Shown here: in pieces, positions 1 through 7,268 of the stretch | How positions within the stretch are numbered: position 1 is the first letter of the stretch | How the letters are laid out: each line of letters opens with the position of its first letter | Assembly (NCBI RefSeq): GCF_001632745.1 | Contig: NZ_LQRT01000006.1 | Coordinates: 84,026 to 148,025, forward strand | Origin: Aquimarina aggregata | Lineage (GTDB): Bacteria > Bacteroidota > Bacteroidia > Flavobacteriales > Flavobacteriaceae | Length of the DNA: 64,000 bases | Direction of reading: 5' to 3' | Position numbers and translations under genes: made by a program | Notes under the pieces: generated by a model | What the model saw: the letters and a program-made list of their open reading frames with translations, nothing else | Told to the model about the DNA's origin: nothing | Database searches by the model: none

Positions 1-1195
1 CAATACCCCAAGCAGCCAATGACTTATTAGCTCGTAAACAATCGTACATATGTAGTTTATCTAATTTACGTACTGTTTCTTCATGAAATTCTTGTGCATT
101 AGGAGCTTTATGAAAATAAAGGTAACCCCCAAAAATTTCATCTGCACCTTCGCCGGATAGTACCATTTTCACGCCCATTGACTTAATCACTCTTGCCATA
201 AGATACATTGGCGTAGACGCTCTAATAGTTGTGATATCATAGGTTTCTAAATTATAAATCACATCTTTAATCGCATCTAATCCTTCTTGTATTGTGAATT
301 TTATTTCATGATGTACAGTACCTATATGGTCAGCTACTTTTTGTGCCGCAGCTAAATCTGGAGATCCTTCTAACCCCACAGAAAAGGAATGCAATTGAGG
401 CCACCAAGCTTCTTTAGTATCTCCAGACTCTATTCTTTTTTCTGAATACTTCTTTGCTATCGCAGAAGTTACAGAAGAATCTAATCCTCCTGACAAAAGA
501 ACTCCGTAAGGGACGTCAGACATCAATTGTCTATGAACCGCAGCCTCTAAAGCATCTCTAAGCTCATCTATACTAGTTTGGTTTTCTTTTACTGTTTCAT
601 ACTCTGACCAATCTCTAACATACCATTTTTTTAACTCACTATCGTTACCATATAAATAATGACCTGGAGGAAACAATTCAATTTTTGAACAAACACCTTC
701 TAAGGCTTTAAGTTCTGATGCTACATAAAATGTTCCGTTTTGATCCCACCCCATATATAATGGAATAATCCCCATATGGTCTCTAGAAATTAAATAAATA
801 TCTTTTTCTACATCATATAAAGCAAAAGCAAAAATACCATTAAGATCATCTAAAAAGTCTACTCCTTTTTCTTTATAAAGTGCCAATATGATTTCGCAAT
901 CAGATTCTGTTTGAAAATTATATTTACCTTCGAATTGCTCACGCAACTCACTATGGTTATAGATTTCTCCGTTTGCTGCTAGTATTAACTTTTTATCCTC
1001 GCTAAATAAAGGTTGTTTTCCTGAAACTGGATCTACAATTGCTAAACGCTCATGAGCAAGTATTGCATTTGTATTTGAATATATACCGCTCCAATCCGGG
1101 CCTCTATGACGAATTTTTTTTGACATTTCTAATAATTGAGGTCTTAACACCTCTGAATCTTGCTTTAAATCAAAAGCACATACAATTCCGCACAT
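1..1195 (-). CDS. asnB: Asparagine synthetase B, glutamine-hydrolysing (partial)
   Basis: Makes asparagine from aspartate, ATP and glutamine in the cytoplasm. The N-terminus is complete: it begins Met-Cys-Gly-Ile-Val, where Cys2 is the class II glutamine amidotransferase nucleophile once Met is removed. It continues with the RHRGPDWSG and NGEIYNH motifs of the glutaminase domain. The synthetase domain follows with the PP-loop motif LLSGGLDSS and later the SGEGADEIFGGY motif. About 398 residues are present; family members have roughly 550, so the C-terminal quarter lies beyond the left edge. The upstream gap of about 257 bases is shared with the divergent DUF2911 gene. Identification is secure. 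Confidence 0.96.
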   Translation of the reverse strand, partial: MCGIVCAFDLKQDSEVLRPQLLEMSKKIRHRGPDWSGIYSNTNAILAHERLAIVDPVSGKQPLFSEDKKLILAANGEIYNHSELREQFEGKYNFQTESDCEIILALYKEKGVDFLDDLNGIFAFALYDVEKDIYLISRDHMGIIPLYMGWDQNGTFYVASELKALEGVCSKIELFPPGHYLYGNDSELKKWYVRDWSEYETVKENQTSIDELRDALEAAVHRQLMSDVPYGVLLSGGLDSSVTSAIAKKYSEKRIESGDTKEAWWPQLHSFSVGLEGSPDLAAAQKVADHIGTVHHEIKFTIQEGLDAIKDVIYNLETYDITTIRASTPMYLMARVIKSMGVKMVLSGEGADEIFGGYLYFHKAPNAQEFHEETVRKLDKLHMYDCLRANKSLAAWGI

Positions 1196-1452
1196 AATCT
1201 TCTTTTTCTTTTATTTGAGAATTCAAATATGAGATATAGATTACATTTATTAAACATTAAAACATCTTTTAATTAATAATTATAACTAAAACAAGATTAT
1301 TAATAACGAATAACAACTATTTTATTAAAATTTTGAAGACATACTATCAATCTGTTATTCTTAATATTTAACAGAAATTATAGACTCGATTAACATTTAG
1401 CTTGTAAGTTCGCCTATATCTTTACGTCAATAATTAAAATAAAATCACTATT

Positions 1453-1986
1453 ATGAAAAAATCACTCTTACTTGTAGCCATTATGCTATTAGGTAGTTTA
1501 TCTACTATTACTGCGCAAAAATTTGCTGGATTACAAAAAAGTCCAACAGATATTACATATGCTAAAGCAGATAGAAATGCTGCGCCAGCAATTAAAGTTG
1601 TTTATAGTCGTCCTCAGAAAAAAGGAAGAAAAGTCTTTGGAGAATTAGTAAAATTTGACAAGGTTTGGAGAACCGGGGCTGACGAAGCTACTGAGATTAA
1701 GTTCTTTAAAGATGTAAAAATGGGAGACAAAACAGTAAAAGCTGGAACATATTCACTTTTTACTATTCCTGGAGAAAAAGAATGGACAATTATACTTAGC
1801 TCTACTCTAGATGTATGGGGTGCATATACATATGACGAAAGCAAAGATGTTGCAAGAATAAAAGTACCAGCTGCTTCTGGCGACGCTTTAGAAGTATTTT
1901 CTATAGCCTTTAAAAAAGTAGACAAAGGTTACCACATGGTTATGGGGTGGGATACTGCACGTGTAGAAGTTCCTTTTTACCTATAG
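1453..1986 (+). CDS. Exported DUF2911 domain protein
   Basis: A 177-residue protein with a clear Sec signal peptide (lysines, hydrophobic core, cleavage after about TAQ, residues 20-22). The mature part matches the DUF2911 family of Bacteroidota: it has the VVYSRPQKKGR, WRTGADEATEI, AGTYSLFTIPGEKEW and VWGAYTYDESKDV blocks in the usual order, and the length is normal. The function of DUF2911 is not established. The protein is predicted to be periplasmic or surface-exposed. It is monocistronic: a strong hairpin terminator follows about 20 bases after the stop codon. It is divergent from asnB. Confidence 0.88.
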   Translation: MKKSLLLVAIMLLGSLSTITAQKFAGLQKSPTDITYAKADRNAAPAIKVVYSRPQKKGRKVFGELVKFDKVWRTGADEATEIKFFKDVKMGDKTVKAGTYSLFTIPGEKEWTIILSSTLDVWGAYTYDESKDVARIKVPAASGDALEVFSIAFKKVDKGYHMVMGWDTARVEVPFYL

Positions 1987-2003
1987 TAAGTATATATAAA
2001 AAG

Positions 2004-2032
2004 ATAGCTCGGTAACTAAGTTACCGAGCTAT
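2004..2032 (+). terminator. Intrinsic terminator after the DUF2911 gene
   Basis: A perfect inverted repeat, ATAGCTCGGTAAC paired with GTTACCGAGCTAT around a 3-base loop, starts 18 bases past the DUF2911 stop and is followed by a T-rich stretch. It could also stop transcription arriving on the minus strand from the mini-ORF region. Confidence 0.8.
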
Positions 2033-2111
2033 TATTTCTAATGATCATTCAAGCCCAAAATGAATGATTATACTATTATCAAATGATAATACAATTTTTT
2101 CCTTAGATATC

Positions 2112-2210
2112 TTATCTGTGAATAGCGTGACTCGACGCCCCTGGTAATTCAGATAAAAAATCCATTACAATCCTAAAAGTAATTCTAAATTTTGTGTAAA
2201 ATAGCCCCAT
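2112..2210 (-). CDS. Mini-ORF 1 of a four-copy 32-residue peptide family
   Basis: A 32-residue ORF (ATG at 2210, TAA at 2112-2114) with the C-terminal block FLSELPGASSHAIHR. The first half is aromatic and basic (MGLFYTKFRITFR). It is the most downstream (minus-strand sense) of four equally long ORFs that align end to end without gaps; see 2449-2547, 2814-2912 and 3494-3592. A promoter-like TATATTTG box lies 24 bases upstream of the ATG, with a TTG 20 bases before it. No known family is recognised, and there is no signal peptide or lipobox. Function unknown; a regulatory, secreted-signal or toxic peptide are all possible. Confidence 0.62.
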   Translation of the reverse strand: MGLFYTKFRITFRIVMDFLSELPGASSHAIHR

Positions 2211-2233
2211 ATTTTTATTTTTAATTAATTGAA

Positions 2234-2264
2234 CAAATATAACATCTTAATAACATGATGTCAA
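2234..2264 (-). promoter_or_regulatory. Bacteroidota-type promoter for mini-ORF 1
   Basis: On the minus strand, TTG (2264-2262) and TATATTTG (2241-2234) are 20 bases apart. This matches the TTG-N17-23-TAnnTTTG pattern of the main sigma factor of this phylum, and the box ends 24 bases upstream of the mini-ORF 1 ATG. Confidence 0.5.
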
Positions 2265-2376
2265 TGATTTATATATAAATTAGTTATAATTTAAGATTTT
2301 ATCGATAACATACACAGAGTGACAAAAACTAACAATCATATTTACAAGTAATTGTTATTTTTTACAAAGATAAATA

Positions 2377-2388
2377 GGGTAATTTCCC
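2377..2388 (-). promoter_or_regulatory. Palindromic GGG-N6-CCC element upstream of mini-ORF 1
   Basis: The sequence GGGTAATTTCCC lies with its centre about 172 bases upstream of the mini-ORF 1 ATG. A TATCTTTG promoter-like box (2365-2372, minus strand) is right next to it. The same 12-base sequence recurs upstream of mini-ORF 2, and related palindromes precede copies 3 and 4. A binding site for a shared regulator is inferred, not shown. Confidence 0.35.
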
Positions 2389-2448
2389 CAAAAATATTAT
2401 CTCTTTTATTTCAATATTGACAACAATTTAATCCCAAATTCATAAAAA

Positions 2449-2547
2449 TCATCTATGAATTGCATTACTGCATGCTGCTGGTAATTGTTTCAAAAATTTC
2501 TTTAAAGCCTTTATATCTATAGTGATTATTCCGTAAAATAGCTTCAT
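2449..2547 (-). CDS. Mini-ORF 2 of a four-copy 32-residue peptide family
   Basis: A 32-residue ORF (ATG at 2547, TGA at 2449-2451) with the N-terminus MKLFYGIITIDIKALKKF and the C-terminal block QLPAACSNAIHR. It is closest to mini-ORF 3; the two share MKLF, IKALK/VKALK, LPAA and SNAIHR. Codons for shared residues differ at silent positions between copies (for example CCA versus CCT for Pro, and three different Ser codons). That favours selection on the peptide over simple DNA duplication. The residue at the usual Ser26 position is Cys here. Function unknown. Confidence 0.62.
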   Translation of the reverse strand: MKLFYGIITIDIKALKKFLKQLPAACSNAIHR

Positions 2548-2715
2548 AATCAATTGGTTTTTAATTTTTTACAAAAATTAGTACAGTGTACTACTAAAAG
2601 ATATTATCAAAAGTATTTATTTCCCTAACTAAACGCATTTCAAAGTCCTTCTCGAAACAAAACACATTAATTAATTTAATATCAGTTTATATATGTGTGT
2701 TTTTTTTAATGCACC

Positions 2716-2727
2716 GGGTAATTTCCC
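2716..2727 (-). promoter_or_regulatory. Palindromic GGG-N6-CCC element upstream of mini-ORF 2
   Basis: GGGTAATTTCCC, identical to the element at 2377-2388 and centred about 174 bases upstream of the mini-ORF 2 ATG. Equal sequence and nearly equal distance suggest a shared operator. The flanking GCACC also resembles the coding sequence for the LPGA motif, so a decayed extra mini-ORF copy cannot be excluded. Confidence 0.33.
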
Positions 2728-2813
2728 TTAAATTATCTATGTATCAATTCCCTAATTTGTTATTTACAAGCGCTTCTTAAAGAATAAAGAAGCAAAAGAT
2801 AAACTAGTAAAAT

Positions 2814-2912
2814 CTACCTATGAATTGCATTACTACTTGCAGCAGGTAATTCTCCAATAAATCTTTTTAAAGCTTTTACATTAATTACTAAAATACCGAA
2901 AAAAAGTTTCAT
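2814..2912 (-). CDS. Mini-ORF 3 of a four-copy 32-residue peptide family
   Basis: A 32-residue ORF (ATG at 2912, TAG at 2814-2816) with the N-terminus MKLFFGILVINVKALKRF and the C-terminus GELPAASSNAIHR. It has the best promoter of the set: TATCTTTG at 2956-2949 with TTG 17 bases upstream, giving a leader of roughly 30 bases. A small inverted repeat (GCTTCTT/AAGAAGC, 2772-2793) lies just past the stop. The different stop codons of copies 2 and 3 (TGA, TAG) and the silent changes argue that the copies are old and maintained. Function unknown. Confidence 0.65.
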   Translation of the reverse strand: MKLFFGILVINVKALKRFIGELPAASSNAIHR

Positions 2913-2948
2913 AATATGTTGATTTATAATTTGTTACTATTTGCTTTA

Positions 2949-2976
2949 CAAAGATACATTGCATCTTACAATTCAA
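2949..2976 (-). promoter_or_regulatory. Bacteroidota-type promoter for mini-ORF 3
   Basis: On the minus strand, TTG (2976-2974) and a perfect TATCTTTG box (2956-2949) are separated by 17 bases. The box ends 36 bases before the mini-ORF 3 ATG. This is the clearest sign that the mini-ORF cluster is transcribed on the minus strand. Confidence 0.6.
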
Positions 2977-3104
2977 TAAAAAAATTAACATTTACTCTTA
3001 ATCGTTTTAGATATAAAACATGTTAGCTTAGATAAAAAACATAATAAAAGCTTATGTTGCTAAATAAAAATAAGAAAATTCTTACTTAAAAAAGTGCTGT
3101 TTTA

Positions 3105-3118
3105 GGGGTATTCTCCCC
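3105..3118 (-). promoter_or_regulatory. Palindromic GGGG-N6-CCCC element upstream of mini-ORF 3
   Basis: GGGGTATTCTCCCC, centred about 200 bases upstream of the mini-ORF 3 ATG, is a longer version of the GGG-N6-CCC palindromes found upstream of copies 1 and 2. A regulatory role is inferred from recurrence and position only. Confidence 0.3.
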
Positions 3119-3400
3119 CTTTTTGACATACTTTTCAATCTTAGTTTTTGATGTTATATCATTATACTAGGATAAAAAACAATGAACTTTACAGAATAGA
3201 AAGTAATTGTGACAATTAAACACCTCATTATTTTTCACGTAGTCTATTTTAAATTACTATACTATTAGACCACTGGTTTAGGATTATAACATAAAACCAT
3301 ACTTAGCAAACTAAGGAACTCTGTCTAAATCTATTTTATTAAATGCTTTTTTATAGAGAATACTTAAATAAACATATTAATTTCTGAAGTTTATTAAAAT

Positions 3401-3434
3401 AAAGAGAGATTATCAATTATGATAATCTCTCTTT
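3401..3434 (-). terminator. Strong hairpin terminator downstream of mini-ORF 4
   Basis: A perfect 15-bp stem (AAAGAGAGATTATCA with its complement) closes a 4-base loop, 60 bases beyond the mini-ORF 4 stop on the minus strand, and is followed by TTTATTTTAAT. Read this way, mini-ORF 4 is its own transcription unit, separate from copy 3. Confidence 0.7.
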
Positions 3435-3493
3435 ATACTATACCAATTGCCTAAGCAATACTAAAATTCTAATGTCATATTAGGATCTTATTA

Positions 3494-3592
3494 TTATTTA
3501 CGCATTGCATATCTAGATGCACCAGGTAATTCGCTTAAAAAATTAACGAAAGTTTTGAAATTTGATTCAAAAATAGTGTAGAATTGTTTCAT
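3494..3592 (-). CDS. Mini-ORF 4 of a four-copy 32-residue peptide family
   Basis: A 32-residue ORF (ATG at 3592, TAA at 3494-3496) with the N-terminus MKQFYTIFESNFKTF and the C-terminus FLSELPGASRYAMRK. It is the most diverged copy but keeps Phe4, Tyr5, Phe18, Leu22-Pro23, Ala25, Ala29 and a basic last residue. A weaker promoter-like TTTATTTG lies at 3654-3647. A strong terminator follows, so it looks like a separate transcript. It is the copy closest to queE, which reads the same way from further upstream. Function unknown. Confidence 0.6.
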   Translation of the reverse strand: MKQFYTIFESNFKTFVNFLSELPGASRYAMRK

Positions 3593-3774
3593 AGCCCCTT
3601 GATTTTAAATTACTTATTTAAAACTAACAACAATTAGTTTTTATTCCAAATAAATGTTAAAATAAAAGATAGAAAATCGACAGAATAATTATTGAATAAG
3701 ATTATTGGTAATAAAAATGTAAATTTTTAACAATTTAAGTAAGGAATTACTCACTTTTTAACATTAAAAACTAA

Positions 3775-3786
3775 GGGAGATTTCTC
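3775..3786 (-). promoter_or_regulatory. Imperfect palindrome upstream of mini-ORF 4
   Basis: GGGAGATTTCTC is centred about 188 bases upstream of the mini-ORF 4 ATG, the fourth occurrence of a G-run/C-rich palindrome at 170-200 bases from a mini-ORF start. It is the weakest of the four. A second inverted repeat, TTACGG-N5-CCGTAA (3793-3809), lies next to it, between here and the end of queE. Confidence 0.25.
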
Positions 3787-3874
3787 TATTTCTTACGGAA
3801 AAACCGTAAAGTATTTATAATCAAACACTTGTGTTTTCAACAAAATCTCTATATTGTTATTTACCTTACTTTTT

Positions 3875-4504
3875 TTACGGGATATTTAAGTACTTATGCG
3901 TCTGTAAAGACACTCTCCATTTTGGATTCTTCATTACAAAATCTACCATAAGAGGTATCATTTTATCTCTCACACTCCATTCAGGTTGTAAATACAATAT
4001 ACAATCTTCTGAAACTTTAGCAGCTTGCTCCTCTGCAAATGCAAAATCACTTTTGTTATAAATGATACATTTTAATTCATTGGCCACCCCATAAATTTGT
4101 TTAGTAGGTCGTTTTACCTTTTTAGGAGAAAGACAAATCCAATCCCAGTCACCGGTAAGAGGATACGCTCCAGAAGTTTCGATATGAGTTTGGGCACCTT
4201 TACTTTTAAGTCCTTGAGTAAGCAATGTCATATCCCAAGTAAGGGGCTCTCCTCCTGTTACAACAACTACATTACTATATTTCAAAGCGTTATCAACTAT
4301 TTTTTCTGTAAGCGTAGGAGGATGTAAATCTGCATTCCAACTTTCTTTTACATCACACCAATGACATCCTACATCACAACCTCCGATTCTAATAAAATAA
4401 GCGGCCGTTCCTTTATGATATCCCTCTCCTTGTATTGTATAGAACTCTTCCATTAAAGGAAGCATTTCTCCAATATTTACCAATTTTTGTACACTCTCTT
4501 GCAT
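3875..4504 (-). CDS. queE: 7-carboxy-7-deazaguanine synthase
   Basis: Radical SAM enzyme of queuosine/7-deazaguanine synthesis. It contracts 6-carboxy-tetrahydropterin to 7-carboxy-7-deazaguanine in the cytoplasm. The 209-residue length fits. Seen in the sequence: EEFYTIQGEG near the start, the 4Fe-4S cysteine motif GGCDVGCHWC (Cys43, Cys47, Cys50; C-x3-C-x2-C), VVVTGGEPL (SAM contact) and HIETSGAYP. A TACCTTTG box (4519-4512) ends 8 bases before the ATG at 4504, so the mRNA is probably nearly leaderless. Met14 or Met18 would be alternative starts. No queD or queC is visible nearby. Confidence 0.92.
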   Translation of the reverse strand: MQESVQKLVNIGEMLPLMEEFYTIQGEGYHKGTAAYFIRIGGCDVGCHWCDVKESWNADLHPPTLTEKIVDNALKYSNVVVVTGGEPLTWDMTLLTQGLKSKGAQTHIETSGAYPLTGDWDWICLSPKKVKRPTKQIYGVANELKCIIYNKSDFAFAEEQAAKVSEDCILYLQPEWSVRDKMIPLMVDFVMKNPKWRVSLQTHKYLNIP

Positions 4505-4511
4505 AAGAGCG

Positions 4512-4519
4512 CAAAGGTA
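4512..4519 (-). promoter_or_regulatory. -7 promoter box of queE
   Basis: TACCTTTG on the minus strand fits the TAnnTTTG consensus and ends 8 bases upstream of the queE ATG. No clear TTG -33 element is seen at the expected spacing. Confidence 0.45.
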
Positions 4520-4572
4520 CGCAACATAAAATAATTATTCTTGAAATCTTTAGTATCAATACAAAAGCTGTA

Positions 4573-5016
4573 TTACTTTTTAACGGCGATACATTCTATT
4601 TCTATACTTGCTCCTACAGCAAGACCTTTTGCAGCAAAAGTTGTACGCGCTGGTTTCTGAGGAAAATATGTTTTATATATTTCATTAAATGCAGAAAAAT
4701 CATTTATATCTGCCAATATTACGGTACACTTAACTACATCATTCATAGTCAGACTATGATGGTTTAAAACAGCTTTAATATTTTCTAACGTTTGTTTTGT
4801 TTCGTTTTTAATTCCTCCTTCAACTAATTTCCTGGTAGTATGATCCATACCCACCTGTCCTGATAAAAAGTACAAATTACCTACTTGAACTGCGTCTGAA
4901 AACGGAGCTCCTTCTTTTTTAGGCTCATGGGTTTTATGAAAAGTAACTTCAGTTGACTGTGCATTGCAACCTATACCCATTAAAAAAAGACAAATGATCA
5001 TCACTAATTTTTTCAT
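4573..5016 (-). CDS. Exported RidA/YjgF-family deaminase
   Basis: 147 residues: an N-terminal signal sequence (about residues 1-19, MKKLVMIICLFLMGIGCNAQ) followed by a complete RidA fold. Family landmarks are PFSDAVQVGNLYFLSGQVG, the QTLENIKAVL helix, PARTTFAAKGL (with the Arg that binds the carboxylate of 2-imino acids) and the C-terminal IEIECIAVKK. RidA enzymes normally hydrolyse reactive enamines/imines in the cytosol; this one is predicted to be periplasmic or, if Cys17 is lipidated, membrane-anchored. The lipobox is not canonical (Gly at -3). Its substrate outside the cytosol is unknown. Confidence 0.85.
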   Translation of the reverse strand: MKKLVMIICLFLMGIGCNAQSTEVTFHKTHEPKKEGAPFSDAVQVGNLYFLSGQVGMDHTTRKLVEGGIKNETKQTLENIKAVLNHHSLTMNDVVKCTVILADINDFSAFNEIYKTYFPQKPARTTFAAKGLAVGASIEIECIAVKK

Positions 5017-5126
5017 AAACTTAATACTATTAAAAGTTCTAAATTAAACGTATTTTACATTAAAAGTAAACTATAATTTCTATAGAAAAGTTAAGATTCC
5101 TATTTTTATCAAAAATTAAAGCTATT

Positions 5127-6662
5127 ATGAGTGACCATCAAGAATTTCTGGATCATATTAATGAAGGTTATAAAACCAAAGGTGATTTTTTAACCATGGG
5201 AGCTGCCATGCATGAAGGCGAAACTGTTACAAATGCTCATGTTAAGGTGCCATTAAAAACATTAAACCGCCATGGTTTGATTGCGGGAGCAACGGGTACA
5301 GGAAAAACTAAAACGTTACAAGTAATAGCAGAAAATTTAAGTGATCAAGGAATACCGGTCCTGTTAATGGATATAAAAGGAGATCTTAGTGGTATTGCGG
5401 CTGCAAGTCCAGGACACCCTAAAATCGATGAACGCCATGAAAAAATTGGAATCCCGTTCGAAGCAAAAGGGTTTCCGGTAGAGATTTTATCGTTATCAGA
5501 ACAAAACGGTGTTAGACTTAGAGCTACTGTTAGTGAATTTGGACCTGTATTACTATCTAGAATTCTGGATGTTACGACTACACAAGCAGGTATTATATCT
5601 GTCATATTTAAATATTGTGACGACAACAAACTACCTTTATTAGACCTAAAAGATCTAAAAAAGGTACTACAATTTGCTACACAAGAAGGAAAAAAAGAAT
5701 TAGAAAAAGATTATGGTCGAATTTCTACAGCCTCTACTGGGGCTATCTTGCGAAAAATAGTAGAACTAGAGCAACAAGGAGCTGATCTATTTTTTGGAGA
5801 AACATCCTTCGATGTTCAAGATTTATGTAGATTAGATGATAACGGAAGAGGTATGATCAACATTATCAGGTTAACTGACATACAAGATAAACCAAAGTTA
5901 TTTTCAACCTTTATGTTGAGTCTTCTTGCTGAAATATATGGTACTTTTCCTGAGCAAGGTGATAGCGGAAGACCCGAATTGGTAATATTTCTGGATGAGG
6001 CACATTTGATTTTTAAAGAAGCTTCGAATGCACTAATGGATCAAATCGAAAGTATTGTTAAATTAATACGCTCTAAAGGAGTAGGTTTATATTTTGTAAC
6101 ACAAAACCCAACTGATGTTCCTGATGGAATTTTAAGTCAACTAGGGTTAAAAGTACAACATGCTCTAAGAGCTTTTACTGCAAAAGACAGAAAGGCCATT
6201 AAACTCACTGCAGAGAATTACCCGGATTCAAAATATTATGACACCAAAGAAATACTAACATCCTTAGGGATTGGAGAAGCATTGGTATCTGCTCTTGACG
6301 AAAAAGGCCGCCCCACCCCTCTAGCTGCTACAATGTTAAGAGCACCCATGAGTAGAATGGATGTGTTAACCGATAGTGAATTAAAAGACCTATTAAAAAG
6401 ATCTAAACTTTCTTCAAAATATAATAAAGAGATTGATAGAGAAAGTGCCTATGAACTTTTAAATGAGAAAATAGAAAAAGCTGAAGCTGACGAAGCTAAA
6501 GCGGCAGCAAAAAAAGAACGAGAAAAACTTGAAAAAACCTCTTCCGGCTCTAGATCTCGAAGAAGTAGAACAAGTGCAACAGAAAAAGCCGTTATCAAAG
6601 TTTTAACCAGTGCAACTTTTATTAGAGGTGCATTAGGAGTCCTAAATAAGTTATTAAAATAA
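5127..6662 (+). CDS. HerA-like helicase/ATPase (DUF853 type)
   Basis: A 511-residue cytosolic P-loop ATPase of the HerA/FtsK branch, DUF853 type. Walker A GATGTGKT is at residues 54-61, Walker B VIFLDEAHLIF about residues 286-296, and a sensor-like TQNPTDVP about 325-332. The C-terminus is a charged Lys/Glu/Ala stretch (about 445-485). Members are thought to move DNA, but the exact role of this subfamily is unclear. No nurA-like nuclease is adjacent, so an end-resection pair is not supported here. It is a single gene, followed after 38 bases by a lipoprotein gene. Confidence 0.88.
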   Translation: MSDHQEFLDHINEGYKTKGDFLTMGAAMHEGETVTNAHVKVPLKTLNRHGLIAGATGTGKTKTLQVIAENLSDQGIPVLLMDIKGDLSGIAAASPGHPKIDERHEKIGIPFEAKGFPVEILSLSEQNGVRLRATVSEFGPVLLSRILDVTTTQAGIISVIFKYCDDNKLPLLDLKDLKKVLQFATQEGKKELEKDYGRISTASTGAILRKIVELEQQGADLFFGETSFDVQDLCRLDDNGRGMINIIRLTDIQDKPKLFSTFMLSLLAEIYGTFPEQGDSGRPELVIFLDEAHLIFKEASNALMDQIESIVKLIRSKGVGLYFVTQNPTDVPDGILSQLGLKVQHALRAFTAKDRKAIKLTAENYPDSKYYDTKEILTSLGIGEALVSALDEKGRPTPLAATMLRAPMSRMDVLTDSELKDLLKRSKLSSKYNKEIDRESAYELLNEKIEKAEADEAKAAAKKEREKLEKTSSGSRSRRSRTSATEKAVIKVLTSATFIRGALGVLNKLLK

Positions 6663-6700
6663 TTTTCGTTTACATATAAAACCAAATTATTTAATCAATT

Positions 6701-7261
6701 ATGAAAAGTAGAATTTTTCAAACAGCACTGGCATTAGTACTTATATTAAGTTGCCAAAAAGAAAAAAAACAAAACCCTTTTGAAATTTCGATCAATAGGA
6801 TTGGATTATTAACAAATGAAATCCCTATTAACAAATTAGATTCTATTTTTGCAAATGATTCTATTGCCAAAAGTTCTCCTGATAATAAATTATTAGGCAC
6901 CACAAATGAAATAGAGATTTATGAAAAAGGAGGAGCTAAATTACTTGTTCTTGAACCTAAGAAAGACACAGACGTTTCTTCTACTATAGGGAATATACAG
7001 GTTATAGACCCTAGATATAAGACAGCTTCAGGTTTATCCTCTAACAGTACTTTTAAAGATATAAAAGAACAATACAATGTTTCTAAAATTAATAATACAT
7101 TAAGTACTGCTGTAATTTTTGTGGATAGTCTACAAGCTTATTTTACTATTGACAAAAAGGAGTTACCCGAAAAATTTAAGTTTAATACAGATTCAAAAAT
7201 TGAAATTTCAGATATTCCTGATACTGCTAGAATTAAACATTTCTGGTTACAATGGGAATGA
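6701..7261 (+). CDS. Putative lipoprotein of unknown function
   Basis: 186 residues with a lipoprotein-type leader (MKSRIFQTALALVLILSC; Cys18). The mature part starts with a Lys/Gln-rich linker and then alternating short strands, with no motif I can assign. It resembles small flavobacterial periplasmic proteins with a DUF4249/DUF1131-like beta pattern, but I would not name a family. It ends 7 bases before the cupin gene start, so the two, and the following hydrolase, probably form one operon. Confidence 0.7.
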   Translation: MKSRIFQTALALVLILSCQKEKKQNPFEISINRIGLLTNEIPINKLDSIFANDSIAKSSPDNKLLGTTNEIEIYEKGGAKLLVLEPKKDTDVSSTIGNIQVIDPRYKTASGLSSNSTFKDIKEQYNVSKINNTLSTAVIFVDSLQAYFTIDKKELPEKFKFNTDSKIEISDIPDTARIKHFWLQWE

Positions 7262-7268
7262 TAATTAA

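Noticed and set aside
2690..2735. A fifth, decayed mini-ORF copy
   Set aside because: The sequence GCACCGGGTAATTT resembles the LPGA coding segment, but a stop codon lies directly before it in that frame, and the same GGGTAATTTCCC occurs at 2377 without the flanking match. I list it as a regulatory-type palindrome instead.
3831..4327. Plus-strand ORFs opposite queE
   Set aside because: They are shadows of the well-supported queE frame on the other strand.
3494..4504. queE as the radical SAM modifying enzyme of the mini-ORF peptides
   Set aside because: Its motifs and length are those of 7-carboxy-7-deazaguanine synthase, it lacks an extra SPASM-type or precursor-binding domain, and a terminator isolates mini-ORF 4 downstream. 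Proximity alone is not enough.
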